Shown: positions 1-7,348, numbered from the stretch's first letter. The stretch: 11,164 nt of DNA from a bacterium (GCA_030619425.1 JAUXBJ010000020.1:1-11164), one strand, 5' to 3'. A program made the numbers and translations. The notes: a model not told the origin generated them from the letters alone.

Positions 1-406
1 CAAACCCCAGATAATCACCGAAGAAGCCACGCAGCGTAAACAGTTCAATGCGATGCCTGATCGGTCCGTCCGCGACCGGATCCAGCAACTGTGTCCCGTT
101 GTCATCGGAATCGGGTTCAGTGAAGCTGGTAGGGTAGCCTCGAAACTCTCGCGGCAGCTTTTTGGAGAGCTCTCGCTCAATCTGTGTAGAAAGCTTGTTG
201 TGGTCATCCTCCGAAAGCAACAGCATCACTCTCGGTCCCCAATTATGGTCGGTCGAGGTCTCGTCGTCGAATCCAAGAACTTCCGACCCGCTCCCTATCA
301 AAGCGGCACTATGAGACAGCTCGGGGAAGAATTCCTGAATGATCGGCTTGACCGCTTCCCTGTAAAATAGACCACTCAGGGTTAAACCCGGAATGAAACG
401 TCTCAT
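1..406 (-). CDS. DUF4037 domain protein, N-terminal part (cut by window edge)
   Basis: About 135 codons are open on the minus strand from an ATG at 406 to the window edge, so the C-terminus is missing. The translation begins MRRFIPGLTLSGLFYREAVK and continues with SAALIGSGSEVLGFDDETSTDHNWGP. I recognise this as the start of the DUF4037 family, whose members open with a similar F-I-P-G-L segment, then a G-S-x-x-L-G-F-D stretch and a conserved D-H-x-W-G-P. The G-S and acidic pattern resembles nucleotidyltransferase-fold proteins, so a nucleotidyltransferase-like role is possible, but the biochemical function is not established. The family fit of the first residues supports the ATG at 406. The Shine-Dalgarno match in front of it is poor. 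The gene follows the C25 peptidase on the same strand after a 226-nt gap. Nothing shows that the two are functionally linked. Confidence 0.8.
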   Translation of the reverse strand, partial: MRRFIPGLTLSGLFYREAVKPIIQEFFPELSHSAALIGSGSEVLGFDDETSTDHNWGPRVMLLLSEDDHNKLSTQIERELSKKLPREFRGYPTSFTEPDSDDNGTQLLDPVADGPIRHRIELFTLRGFFGDYLGF

Positions 407-578
407 GACAGGCTGCCTGCATGTTTGCGGTGACGCAATTTCTGTGACCGGCAAGAGGACTGAGATGCCTCCGGGACCGGTCGCCTCTGAACAGTTGACA
501 AGATATCACGAGTAAGGCCGGGCAACAACGAGAAAAACGACGTCGCACAACATCTCGCACATCCCTGCCTGCATCCGG

Positions 579-603
579 ACCGGTGCGATTCCCCCGCATC
601 GGT
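579..603. repeat. Imperfect hairpin in the gap between the C25 peptidase and DUF4037 genes
   Basis: Nine-base arms ACCGGTGCG (579-587) and CGCATCGGT (595-603) flank a 7-nt loop. All positions pair except one, which is a G-U wobble if transcribed from the plus strand and a C-A mismatch from the minus strand. No U-tract follows on the minus strand, where both flanking genes lie, so it is not a typical intrinsic terminator. It could be an mRNA end or processing structure for the peptidase transcript, or chance. I see nothing else convincing in the 407-632 gap. Confidence 0.25.
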
Positions 604-632
604 TTCCCGGCGGCCCTCCAACCATCTGAAAC

Positions 633-2963
633 TCAGCGCACCAGCACCATCTTTTTCTGTTCAGTGAAACCGTCGGCGATGAGCCGGTAGAAGTAGACGC
701 CGCTGGCTACGGTGGCTCCGTGCTTGTCGCGTCCATCCCATGTCACTTCATAGGCGCCGAACGGCAGCACACCCTCGCTGAGGGTAGCGGTATGCTGCCC
801 CAGAATGTTGTAGACGGACAAATCCACCTGACTGCGGCGGGGCAGATCAAAGCGGATAGTGGTGTGGGGGTTGAAAGGGTTGGGATAGTTCTGGGACAGC
901 CCATAGTCGCGCGGGAGGTTGTCATCGACACGGTCATCGACGTCGGCGGCTATCGACGGTACGAGGGCAGTGAGTTCAATGCTGAAGCCGGGCTTGACGG
1001 CGGCAACTGTGTAGCTATTGAGGGGCTCGTAGTCGGCTGAGATGCTGACGTGCCCCTGATTGTCGGTGCTGACCCGCTCAATTATGCCCAACGTATCGCT
1101 GAGAACGATGAGGCAGTTATCCACCGGTTTACCGGCAGCGGAAACGTCGATATCCCAGGCTCCGTTTTCGGCGTAGACCTCGACGGCCAGTTCACCGGGG
1201 ACATCGTCGTACATTATCAGCGTCGGATCGCCATAGAAGTTCTGCCCGTAGACGACATCGCGCACGTAGTGGTAGCGCAGCTTTGAGTCGTACATGGCCG
1301 CCACGGTCGGACGATCCGGATGGGCGAAGGCGGAATCGAAAAAGGCCCGCTGAAGCAGGTGACTCGACCCCACCCAGCCCCAACGTGAATTGGCCACAAA
1401 GCCGACCGCGCCGGCATCGGCCAGGGCTAATGTGGTGACGACGATATTGGGCGTTGCCTCTGGATAGTTATAGTCAAAAGCGCCATTGTCGCAGGCCAGC
1501 GAGTAATAGAACGAGGTGCGTCCGTTAGGCGCGAGATGACCGATGGCGCCGTTAGCGGACGAGGTCGTGTCGGTGGTGAACCGAGTCTTGGGGAATTGGT
1601 TGTACACCGACGTACGCACTTCGAAAAGCATTCCGGATCCGTGAGCGATGATATTGACGATGCCATAACCGTCCGCCAACACGGCTTCCAGTTCGCAGGG
1701 AACTACATTGTGTGGGTCGGGATCGTCGCCGCGATTCAGTTCGACGCCATTGGCGGTATCAATGTCGAAATGATCGGGGTAAGCCAGAGCAATACGGGCA
1801 TGCTGACCGCCCCCGGAGTAATCGCGCATCTGGTCGGATGAGAAGAAGAATGCTTTCGACAGATAACGGCGATCATCGCCTCCCGGTTCGGTCTCGTAGG
1901 CGATCAGCTTGTCGACATAGGCGTCGAACTGTTCGACACTGTTAAACGGCAGCCGCCCGACCAAAAGCTCCGGGATCAGGTCGGCCTGATCGTGGGTGCG
2001 CTCGCCCCAGACGTTGTCGTTGTCCTGATCCCATTCGCCGGTCAGATCGGCGAAGTAAAGATCGCACACCTGTTGCACGCCGAGATTCGGCATCGTGTCG
2101 ACTGCCCGATGATAAGCGTAGCGGATCGGAAGGATCGTATGGTCGCCGGCCATCAACACAAACCGACCGCCATCGAGGTAGAACTGAACAAGATAGTTGC
2201 GCAACTTCTCAGCGTCATCGCGGCCGGTCTGCGACGATAGTACGTCACCGATAAACCTCACCTCAGATCGATATCCGGTGCTGTTTTTGTAAACAGCCAG
2301 ACGTTGCAGGGGCATGGCCAACTCCGGTGCTGTGATGATGACGTAGTCGATGGGTGCGTCGCCACCGGATAGCGTGACCAATGGTGATTCCAGCGATCGG
2401 AACTCAACGTCCGGCAGTTCCGTCAACAACCGGTCGGGGAACAGGATTTCTGTGCCCATCCTGATAGTGATGGCTTTGTTGAATTGTGCCGCACCTTCGG
2501 TCCCAACCGTCACCGGAAAAACCATCAGACCGGCGTAGCGGTCCTGATCGATCTGAGTGACGTCAGCAACCTCGACCGCCTTCCCGCCCAACTCGCTTTC
2601 CGCGAAGGTGCTCGCGAGATTCACGCCACCGACCTGGATCTCACCAGTCGGAATGTCATGTTTCAGAGCTTCTGAACTCAGATACCCCAGCGGCTCTGCA
2701 CCGGTGACCTGGTAGCTTATCGATTCCGCCGATTCACCGGAGCCAAGCGCAACATAGTACGTCCGGCTCGGAAGGATCAAAGCCAGACCAACAGAAGTAG
2801 CCTCGAATTCCTTGTATTTGATCTCTCCGCTAGTGGCATCAAACTCAAACCCGTTGATGTCGAATTCCAGTGTTGCCGTGCCGGACCAGGCTGATCCCGC
2901 CAAGATCATCAGGGTTGCCAATAAGACGATGTATAGTTTCATATTCGTGCTCGCTCGTTTCAT
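633..2963 (-). CDS. Secreted gingipain-type (peptidase C25) protein with C-terminal FlgD-like/sorting-type domain
   Basis: Predicted exported cysteine endopeptidase of the gingipain clan, 776 aa from this start. Residues 1-27 form a signal peptide: basic start, hydrophobic core LYIVLLATLMIL, likely cleavage after AWS. A beta-rich N-terminal region follows. The C25 catalytic domain begins near YVIITAPELA and includes GRDDAEKLRNY and FVLMAGDHTILPIRYAYHR. The likely catalytic His is in IIAHGSG (H441) and the likely catalytic Cys in YYSLACDNGAFDY (C491). A beta-sandwich linker leads to an 88-residue end (689-776) opening LSQNYPNPFNP and closing GVYFYRLIADG...KKMVLVR, the FlgD-like or type IX-style sorting tail common in FCB-group and related phyla. 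The reading frame extends upstream to a TTG at 3041, but that start would place the signal peptide internally. ATG 2963 (GGCAGG six bases upstream) and ATG 2942 (starting MKLYIVLL) both fit; I chose 2963. The gene diverges from the dcw operon. Its substrate is unknown. Confidence 0.85.
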   Translation of the reverse strand: MKRASTNMKLYIVLLATLMILAGSAWSGTATLEFDINGFEFDATSGEIKYKEFEATSVGLALILPSRTYYVALGSGESAESISYQVTGAEPLGYLSSEALKHDIPTGEIQVGGVNLASTFAESELGGKAVEVADVTQIDQDRYAGLMVFPVTVGTEGAAQFNKAITIRMGTEILFPDRLLTELPDVEFRSLESPLVTLSGGDAPIDYVIITAPELAMPLQRLAVYKNSTGYRSEVRFIGDVLSSQTGRDDAEKLRNYLVQFYLDGGRFVLMAGDHTILPIRYAYHRAVDTMPNLGVQQVCDLYFADLTGEWDQDNDNVWGERTHDQADLIPELLVGRLPFNSVEQFDAYVDKLIAYETEPGGDDRRYLSKAFFFSSDQMRDYSGGGQHARIALAYPDHFDIDTANGVELNRGDDPDPHNVVPCELEAVLADGYGIVNIIAHGSGMLFEVRTSVYNQFPKTRFTTDTTSSANGAIGHLAPNGRTSFYYSLACDNGAFDYNYPEATPNIVVTTLALADAGAVGFVANSRWGWVGSSHLLQRAFFDSAFAHPDRPTVAAMYDSKLRYHYVRDVVYGQNFYGDPTLIMYDDVPGELAVEVYAENGAWDIDVSAAGKPVDNCLIVLSDTLGIIERVSTDNQGHVSISADYEPLNSYTVAAVKPGFSIELTALVPSIAADVDDRVDDNLPRDYGLSQNYPNPFNPHTTIRFDLPRRSQVDLSVYNILGQHTATLSEGVLPFGAYEVTWDGRDKHGATVASGVYFYRLIADGFTEQKKMVLVR

Positions 2964-3183
2964 CCTGAACCTGCCACAAATAGTGCAAGAGACCGACCCT
3001 CTGCGCAGTTCGACCTCCGAAAATCTTTCGAATACGTGCAATTTGCTGTTATTCAGTAGCTTCGAGATGATAGATTAGGAACGTAGGAGGATCGGGTGGA
3101 CGATGAAGGTCGCCTTTCATATTGGCGAACCCCCAACATTTGAAGGATTTAGCCCGAGTTTTTGGCTTTTCAGCCGAACCGGT

Positions 3184-3230
3184 CTTTGTCCAAAGCTTTG
3201 TTCACAACACCGGCTTAACGTCTTTGTGAA
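3184..3230. repeat. CTTTGT direct repeats and TTCACAA/TTGTGAA inverted repeat
   Basis: CTTTGT occurs at 3184-3189, 3196-3201 and 3222-3227. The first two copies lie within CTTTG-TC-CAAAG (3184-3195) and CAAAGCTTTG (3191-3200), both perfect palindromes. A perfect 7-bp inverted repeat, TTCACAA (3201-3207) and TTGTGAA (3224-3230), is separated by 16 nt. The cluster lies about 75-120 bases upstream of the mraZ -35 box and about 220-265 bases upstream of the peptidase start. Its position fits an operator, but no regulator can be named. Confidence 0.35.
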
Positions 3231-3304
3231 AAGTGATATTCCTTACTCTTTGAATAGCCTGTAGTTAACGCGATCAGTTTTTTTATTTTGGGAGAAGAAT
3301 TCAC

Positions 3305-3334
3305 TTGACTTCCAGTGGGGGAAATGTGTAAAAT
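3305..3334 (+). promoter_or_regulatory. Sigma-70-type promoter of mraZ and the dcw operon
   Basis: The -35 box TTGACT (3305-3310) matches the consensus at five of six positions. An 18-nt spacer follows, then the -10 box TAAAAT (3329-3334), also five of six. Transcription should start near 3341, giving a leader of about 37 nt before the mraZ GTG at 3378. This also rules out the in-frame GTG at 3315 as a start for transcripts from this promoter. It is the only strong promoter I see for the genes that follow, which are tightly packed. Confidence 0.7.
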
Positions 3335-3374
3335 AAGGATAATTAGAGCGGAAAATGGCAGAAAGTGGAGGAAG
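3314..3374 (+). promoter_or_regulatory. Candidate MraZ-binding boxes over the mraZ promoter and leader
   Basis: Three similar G-rich segments lie in the same orientation: AGTGGGGGAAATG (3314-3326, inside the -35/-10 spacer), AGCGGAAAATGG (3347-3358) and AAAGTGGAGGAAG (3362-3374, covering the mraZ ribosome binding site). Known MraZ targets are short direct repeats just upstream of mraZ, of TGGG type in E. coli and AAAGTG type in mycoplasmas. These segments resemble both, and the location suits autorepression. The spacing is irregular (33 and 17 nt), and the third copy overlaps a Shine-Dalgarno sequence that would be G-rich anyway, so the call is tentative. Confidence 0.4.
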
Positions 3375-3377
3375 CCG

Positions 3378-3857
3378 GTGACTGGTTTCGTCGGTCGCTA
3401 CCAAACGACGATGGATGGCAAAGGGCGTTTCGCCCTGCCGGCCAGACTGAGAGCGGTGAACGGGCCGGACGGCACGCCACTGCTGAAGGGTACCCTGATT
3501 CTGACGAAGGGGTTGGAAGGCTGTCTGAGTCTCTACCCTGAGGCTGAGTGGGCAGAAGTCCAGCGTCGCTTTTCTTCCCTCAATTTCACGCAGAAGGATT
3601 TTCGCTTTTTCAGTCGGCGGTTCTATTCGTCCGCCGGCGCCGTGAAACCCGATCGCAGCGGCCGTATCCTGGTACCATCGCACTTGGTCAAAGAAGCGCG
3701 GTTGTCCAAAGAACTGTTGGTGATTGGTGTCAATCGGTGGCTGGAGATCTGGGATCCGCAACGGTATGAATACTATCTCGAGCAGTTCGCAGGGAGTTAC
3801 GAGGAAGTAGCCGAGCGACTGTTTTCCGTCCATGATCCCGGACGCGAACGAGAGTAG
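3378..3857 (+). CDS. mraZ: Transcriptional regulator MraZ
   Basis: DNA-binding regulator at the head of dcw clusters, with two AbrB/MraZ-type half-domains. At 159 aa it is a little longer than the usual 140-150. Both DXXXR signatures are visible: DGKGR at residues 13-17, inside GRYQTTMDGKGRFALPARLR, and DRSGR at 92-96, inside DRSGRILVPSHL. MraZ proteins form ring-shaped oligomers that bind direct repeats upstream of their own gene and usually repress the operon. I chose the GTG at 3378 because GGAGG lies six bases upstream and the protein then begins TGFVGRYQTTMD, matching the family start. The frame stays open to a GTG at 3315, but that codon precedes the predicted transcription start. The 3' end overlaps rsmH by 26 nt. 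Confidence 0.93.
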   Translation: MTGFVGRYQTTMDGKGRFALPARLRAVNGPDGTPLLKGTLILTKGLEGCLSLYPEAEWAEVQRRFSSLNFTQKDFRFFSRRFYSSAGAVKPDRSGRILVPSHLVKEARLSKELLVIGVNRWLEIWDPQRYEYYLEQFAGSYEEVAERLFSVHDPGRERE

Positions 3858-4782
3858 TCACCGGCCGGTGCTGGTCGCCGAGGTAGTTGCCATGCTGGTG
3901 ACTAATCCTGATGGCGCCTATCTCGATCTCACCGCCGGCGCCGGCGGCCACATGAAGGCGTGGGCTTCGAAGCTGGGCACGGCGGCCCGACTGTACGGTC
4001 TCGACCGGGATCCTCAGGCGGTCGATCGGACCAGACGAAACCTCGGTGACTGCCGGCAAGTCCGTGATGTCGTACACGCCGCATACGGCGACTTGAAAAC
4101 CGTAGTCGGCCAATTCGAGGATAAGAAGTTTGACGGTATTCTGCTCGATCTGGGACTCTCATCGGATCAACTGGCAGATGCCGAGCGCGGGTTTTCATTC
4201 AGTCTGGAGGGACCTCTGGACATGCGGTTCGACCCGGAGTCCGGCGGGCCGACCGCGGCGGAACTGCTAAACTCGCTGAGTAAGAAGGACCTCACCGCCA
4301 TCTTTCGCGATTTCGGTGAGGAGAAGCAGGCGGCCCGGATAGCCGCAGCGATCGTCAGGGAAAGACAACAGAAAATGTTCACCGCCAGCGCCGACCTCAC
4401 CACCATCGTCTCCCAACTGGCCCCTCCGAATTATCGCAACAAAGCTCTTGCCCGCTGTTTTCAGGCGTTGCGTATCGCCGTAAATGAGGAGTTGGCCCAA
4501 CTCTCGAAGCTCCTTCCTATGGCGTTGGATTTCCTCAATACCGGCGGTCGCATGGCCGTAATTGCCTACCATTCGCTGGAGGACCGCATCGTCAAGCGCT
4601 TCTTTCAGCAGGCCGCCAAAGGCTGCACCTGTCCTCCTCGATTTCCGGTCTGCGTGTGTGGCCGGGTTCCCCAAATGCAAATCATCACTCGCAAGCCGGT
4701 AATGCCTGCCGCCGAAGAGATAGCATCCAACCCCCGCTCCCGGTCGGCCCGACTTCGTGTTGCCGAGAGGTTGCCCGCATGA
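3832..4782 (+). CDS. rsmH: 16S rRNA (cytosine(1402)-N(4))-methyltransferase RsmH
   Basis: SAM-dependent methyltransferase that adds the N4-methyl group to C1402 in the decoding centre of 16S rRNA; also known as MraW. The 316-aa length is typical. Family signatures appear in order: the N-terminal SSHRPVLVAEVV, the SAM-binding loop YLDLTAGAGGH (residues 30-40), DGILLDLGLSSDQL (101-114), the MRFDP segment, and HSLEDRIVKRFF (247-258). A Cys-rich stretch near the C-terminus (CTCPPRFPVCVCG) is also usual. The ATG at 3832 is the only reasonable start because HRPVL follows ten residues later. It lies inside the mraZ coding sequence and has no good Shine-Dalgarno at normal distance, so translation probably depends on ribosomes finishing mraZ. 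The stop overlaps the ftsL start as ATGA. Confidence 0.96.
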   Translation: MIPDANESSHRPVLVAEVVAMLVTNPDGAYLDLTAGAGGHMKAWASKLGTAARLYGLDRDPQAVDRTRRNLGDCRQVRDVVHAAYGDLKTVVGQFEDKKFDGILLDLGLSSDQLADAERGFSFSLEGPLDMRFDPESGGPTAAELLNSLSKKDLTAIFRDFGEEKQAARIAAAIVRERQQKMFTASADLTTIVSQLAPPNYRNKALARCFQALRIAVNEELAQLSKLLPMALDFLNTGGRMAVIAYHSLEDRIVKRFFQQAAKGCTCPPRFPVCVCGRVPQMQIITRKPVMPAAEEIASNPRSRSARLRVAERLPA

Positions 4783-5273
4783 GGAAGACGGTGCGCAAGT
4801 TCAAAGAGACGGTGGAAATCCGCTCCTCTGTGATCAATCGTCTGAGGTCGCATCGCTATTTCCCGATCGCCGTGCTGGTCACGGTGTTCCTCATGGCCAG
4901 CGTTATCCATGTCTGGCAAAGGGTGCATGTTCTGGAGACGGTCAAACAGGTTTCACACCTGCGCGCCGAGAATGAACAACTGGTCGATGCCACCTCGAAG
5001 TTGAACGTCCGTCTGGCCACGCTGACGGCTGCCGGACGAATCGAGAAGTATGCCATGGATTCGCTTGGGTTACAGCCGGTGGCGGCGGATCAGATCTACA
5101 CGCTGATCGGACGGGAAGAAAAACCCCCGGAGCCTGACGAGTTGGCTACGATGTTCAGAGCTATCGAACGCGTTACCCGGTACGTGCCGGTGGTAACGGA
5201 GAATCGCGCCAGCGCCGGTGATCTGCGTCAACTGAGACCGGCCAGCCTGAACGGCGAGGAGGGGGATCGGTGA
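4779..5273 (+). CDS. ftsL: Cell division protein FtsL-like (small bitopic protein)
   Basis: Predicted FtsL: a single-span membrane protein whose periplasmic coiled coil joins FtsB and FtsQ at the division site and activates the septal synthase FtsWI. In the 164-aa product, residues 1-27 are basic and cytoplasmic, 28-46 (FPIAVLVTVFLMASVIHVW) form the membrane helix, and about 50-82 form a heptad-like coiled coil (LETVKQVSHLRAENEQL). GRIEKYAMDSLGLQPV (86-101) is the usual end of the FtsL/FtsB domain. Identity rests on this architecture and on the position between rsmH and ftsI, since FtsL sequences are poorly conserved. A tail of about 55 residues (110-164) exceeds most FtsL proteins. The ATG at 4779 overlaps the rsmH stop and has GAGAGG eight bases upstream. 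The same frame extends upstream inside rsmH, but that part is not FtsL-like. Confidence 0.85.
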   Translation: MRKTVRKFKETVEIRSSVINRLRSHRYFPIAVLVTVFLMASVIHVWQRVHVLETVKQVSHLRAENEQLVDATSKLNVRLATLTAAGRIEKYAMDSLGLQPVAADQIYTLIGREEKPPEPDELATMFRAIERVTRYVPVVTENRASAGDLRQLRPASLNGEEGDR

Positions 5274-7348
5274 TTCTGACCGGGCAGCAGCGTCTGCGTC
5301 TTGGAATTCTGCTGGCGATTGTCTGCCTGTTTTTTGCTGTGGCGACGGCTCGTCTGGTTCATCTGCAGGTTTTCAAACATTCCCAATACTGCGAGATTGT
5401 CAAGAAACAGTCGGAGGGGACAATTGACATTCCGGCCGATCGCGGGTTAGTGTATGATCGAAACGGTCAGATAGTCGCCGACAATATCGTGGTCTCGTCG
5501 TTGTATGCCTACCCGGCCAATAAGGGCGAACTCAAGGTGGTAGGGAAATATCTCGAGCAGTTTTTCGATCTCAAGGCCGGTTCAGCAACCCGCAAGTACG
5601 GACTTGCGTCGCGGCGTTTTCGATGGATCAAGCGACAGCTTGATGATGCCGCTGCCGTCCGAATTGAACAGACAGCCCCGAGCGGTCTCTACCTGCGCCG
5701 TTCCGCGCATCGTTCTTACCCCTTCGGACTGGTCGGCAAACAGATTCTTGGTATTACAGATGTTGATAACAGCGGCCAGTCCGGCCTGGAGTTCGCATTC
5801 GACTCGACGCTGGCCGGGCGCAAGGGGCTGGCTGATATTCGCCGTGATGGTTTGCGCAACACTTTCCGTGTCAACGAGAAGGCGCTGGTAAAACCTTCGC
5901 CGGGCCGTTCGCTCGTGCTGACCGTCGACTGGCGTTTGCAGGAGATAGCTGAGGAGGAGTTGCGGGCGGCAGTTTCTGAATATAACGCCAGGAGCGGGAT
6001 GGTCGTGATGCTCGACTGCAACAATGGCGACATCCTGACCATGGCTCACTATGATCCCAGCGAATCATCGCCGGACAAACCGACCAAACTGCGTGTTATC
6101 GCTGACCAGTTCGAGCCGGGAAGCGTTTTCAAGGCGTTCACGGCGGCCGGACTGCTCGATGCCGGTTTGATCGACTTTGAAGATTCGGTCTACTGCGAGG
6201 AGGGCGTTTGGAAGCTGGGTCGCCGCCACCTTCGCGATGACAAGAAACACGGATGGCTCTCTTTCCGCGAGGTGGTGGAACTCTCCAGCAACATCGGCAT
6301 GGGCAAGTACGCCGTGCAACTGGGCGGCGACGAACTGTACCAAACGGCGCGCCGATTCGGGATGGGAGAAAAACTTCGCATCGGTCTGCCCGGTGAGACC
6401 CGCGGTCGTCTTGTAACGCCCGAACGATGGTCCGACTACACGATCTCGGCGCTGGCTATGGGTCATGCCGTGGCTGTCAACGCCCTGCAGATGGCAGCCG
6501 GTTTCGCAGCTATCGCCAACGGTGGCGAACTACTGCGACAGCACTTGATTCTCGGCAGTGTCGATGAGGATGGTTATATCGCCGACCGTTGCGATCGTGA
6601 ACCCATCGGACGCGTGGCCAGCCGAATAACCTGTGACACGCTGCGATCATTCCTCAAGGGAGTGGTCGAAGTCGGTACCGCCACGCCGGTGAAATCCGAT
6701 GTAGTATGCATCGGCGGCAAAACCGGCACCGCTGAAATCCCCGATCATGAAAATCGTTGCTACTTCAAGAATAAATTCATCGGCAGTTTCGCCGGTTTTT
6801 TCCCGTGCGACCAGCCGCTCATCGCGGGCATTGTGCTGCTGGTCGAACCACATCCGGTGCATTACGGTGGATGGACCGCGGGACCGACCTTTCGCCGAAT
6901 CGCCGAGCGATATGCCCGCCTCAACCCGGATTTCTTCACCCCCTCTGAGAGGACACTGGTGGCGAAGAGTGACGAACTGGAATCCACTGTCGAGGTTCCT
7001 GATCTGGTCGGTCGCCATATCGGCGCGGCACGCCTCCGGGCCGAGGAACACGATCTGGCGCTCCGGTGCAGTGACACGAGTGGTTTCGTCGTGTGGCAAT
7101 TCCCGGCGGCGGATCGCATGGCCGTCAAGAACGACGACATCCTGGTATCGGTCACGTCACCCGGCGACGACCAGCCTCGCATTGCCGACCTGACCGGACT
7201 GTCAATTCGTGAGGTTTCCGCCTACCTGGATTTTCTGCGAGTAGAGTTCACTATCAAGGGCCGTGGTCGTGTGGTCAAACAGTCCCTCAGGCCCGGCGAG
7301 ATTATCAGCAGCGACAAGATATGTCGGCTGACTTGCAAACCGACTTAG
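5270..7348 (+). CDS. ftsI: Septal peptidoglycan transpeptidase FtsI (class B PBP with two PASTA domains)
   Basis: D,D-transpeptidase that crosslinks septal peptidoglycan with FtsW; penicillin target. The protein has 692 aa. A short cytoplasmic start and one membrane helix (about 10-30) anchor it. The PBP dimerisation domain begins with PADRGLVYDRNG (55-66). The transpeptidase domain shows all three active-site motifs: S285-V-F-K288 in EPGSVFK, SSN at 339-341, and KTGT at 484-487. Two PASTA repeats end the protein, from about 574 (VEVPDLVGRHIGAARL) and 637 (RIADLTGLSIREVSAYL). PASTA tails occur on SpoVD/PBP2x-type proteins of Firmicutes and on FtsI of several diderm phyla. The frame begins at GTG 5270, which overlaps the ftsL stop (GTGA) and has AGGAGG at 5257-5262, seven bases upstream. 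Context makes the division role more likely than sporulation. Confidence 0.95.
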   Translation: MILTGQQRLRLGILLAIVCLFFAVATARLVHLQVFKHSQYCEIVKKQSEGTIDIPADRGLVYDRNGQIVADNIVVSSLYAYPANKGELKVVGKYLEQFFDLKAGSATRKYGLASRRFRWIKRQLDDAAAVRIEQTAPSGLYLRRSAHRSYPFGLVGKQILGITDVDNSGQSGLEFAFDSTLAGRKGLADIRRDGLRNTFRVNEKALVKPSPGRSLVLTVDWRLQEIAEEELRAAVSEYNARSGMVVMLDCNNGDILTMAHYDPSESSPDKPTKLRVIADQFEPGSVFKAFTAAGLLDAGLIDFEDSVYCEEGVWKLGRRHLRDDKKHGWLSFREVVELSSNIGMGKYAVQLGGDELYQTARRFGMGEKLRIGLPGETRGRLVTPERWSDYTISALAMGHAVAVNALQMAAGFAAIANGGELLRQHLILGSVDEDGYIADRCDREPIGRVASRITCDTLRSFLKGVVEVGTATPVKSDVVCIGGKTGTAEIPDHENRCYFKNKFIGSFAGFFPCDQPLIAGIVLLVEPHPVHYGGWTAGPTFRRIAERYARLNPDFFTPSERTLVAKSDELESTVEVPDLVGRHIGAARLRAEEHDLALRCSDTSGFVVWQFPAADRMAVKNDDILVSVTSPGDDQPRIADLTGLSIREVSAYLDFLRVEFTIKGRGRVVKQSLRPGEIISSDKICRLTCKPT

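Larger units (their letters stand above)
2964..3377. other. Divergent intergenic region between the C25 peptidase and mraZ
   Basis: This stretch of 414 bases separates genes read in opposite directions, so it should hold the control sites of both. The mraZ side has a clear promoter (3305-3334), preceded by a T-rich run at 3278-3288 that lies at about -52 to -63 from the predicted mraZ transcription start and could act as an UP element. A cluster of short direct and inverted repeats occupies 3184-3230. I could not find a convincing promoter for the minus-strand peptidase, and no RNA gene or credible small ORF is evident. Confidence 0.6.

Noticed and set aside
53..370. A 105-codon plus-strand frame at the left edge
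   Set aside because: The minus strand here encodes a recognisable DUF4037 N-terminus; the plus-strand translation has no recognisable features.
309..621. Minus-strand frames of 72 and 96 codons between the C25 and DUF4037 genes
   Set aside because: They are rich in Arg and Cys with no domain. The longer one overlaps the DUF4037 start in another frame and would conflict with it.
3167..3178. GGCTTTTCAGCC hairpin next to a T-run as a possible terminator
   Set aside because: The T-run precedes the stem on the plus strand, and the stem is only four base pairs. On the minus strand A residues follow, so it cannot act as an intrinsic terminator in either direction.
3315..3377. An in-frame 21-codon N-terminal extension of mraZ from GTG 3315
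   Set aside because: This GTG lies between the -35 and -10 boxes, before the predicted transcription start, and the added residues do not resemble MraZ. GTG 3378 has the proper ribosome binding site.
3243..3833. A 196-codon open frame on the minus strand opposite mraZ
   Set aside because: It covers mraZ and its promoter, has no family features, and is explained as a shadow of mraZ codon usage.
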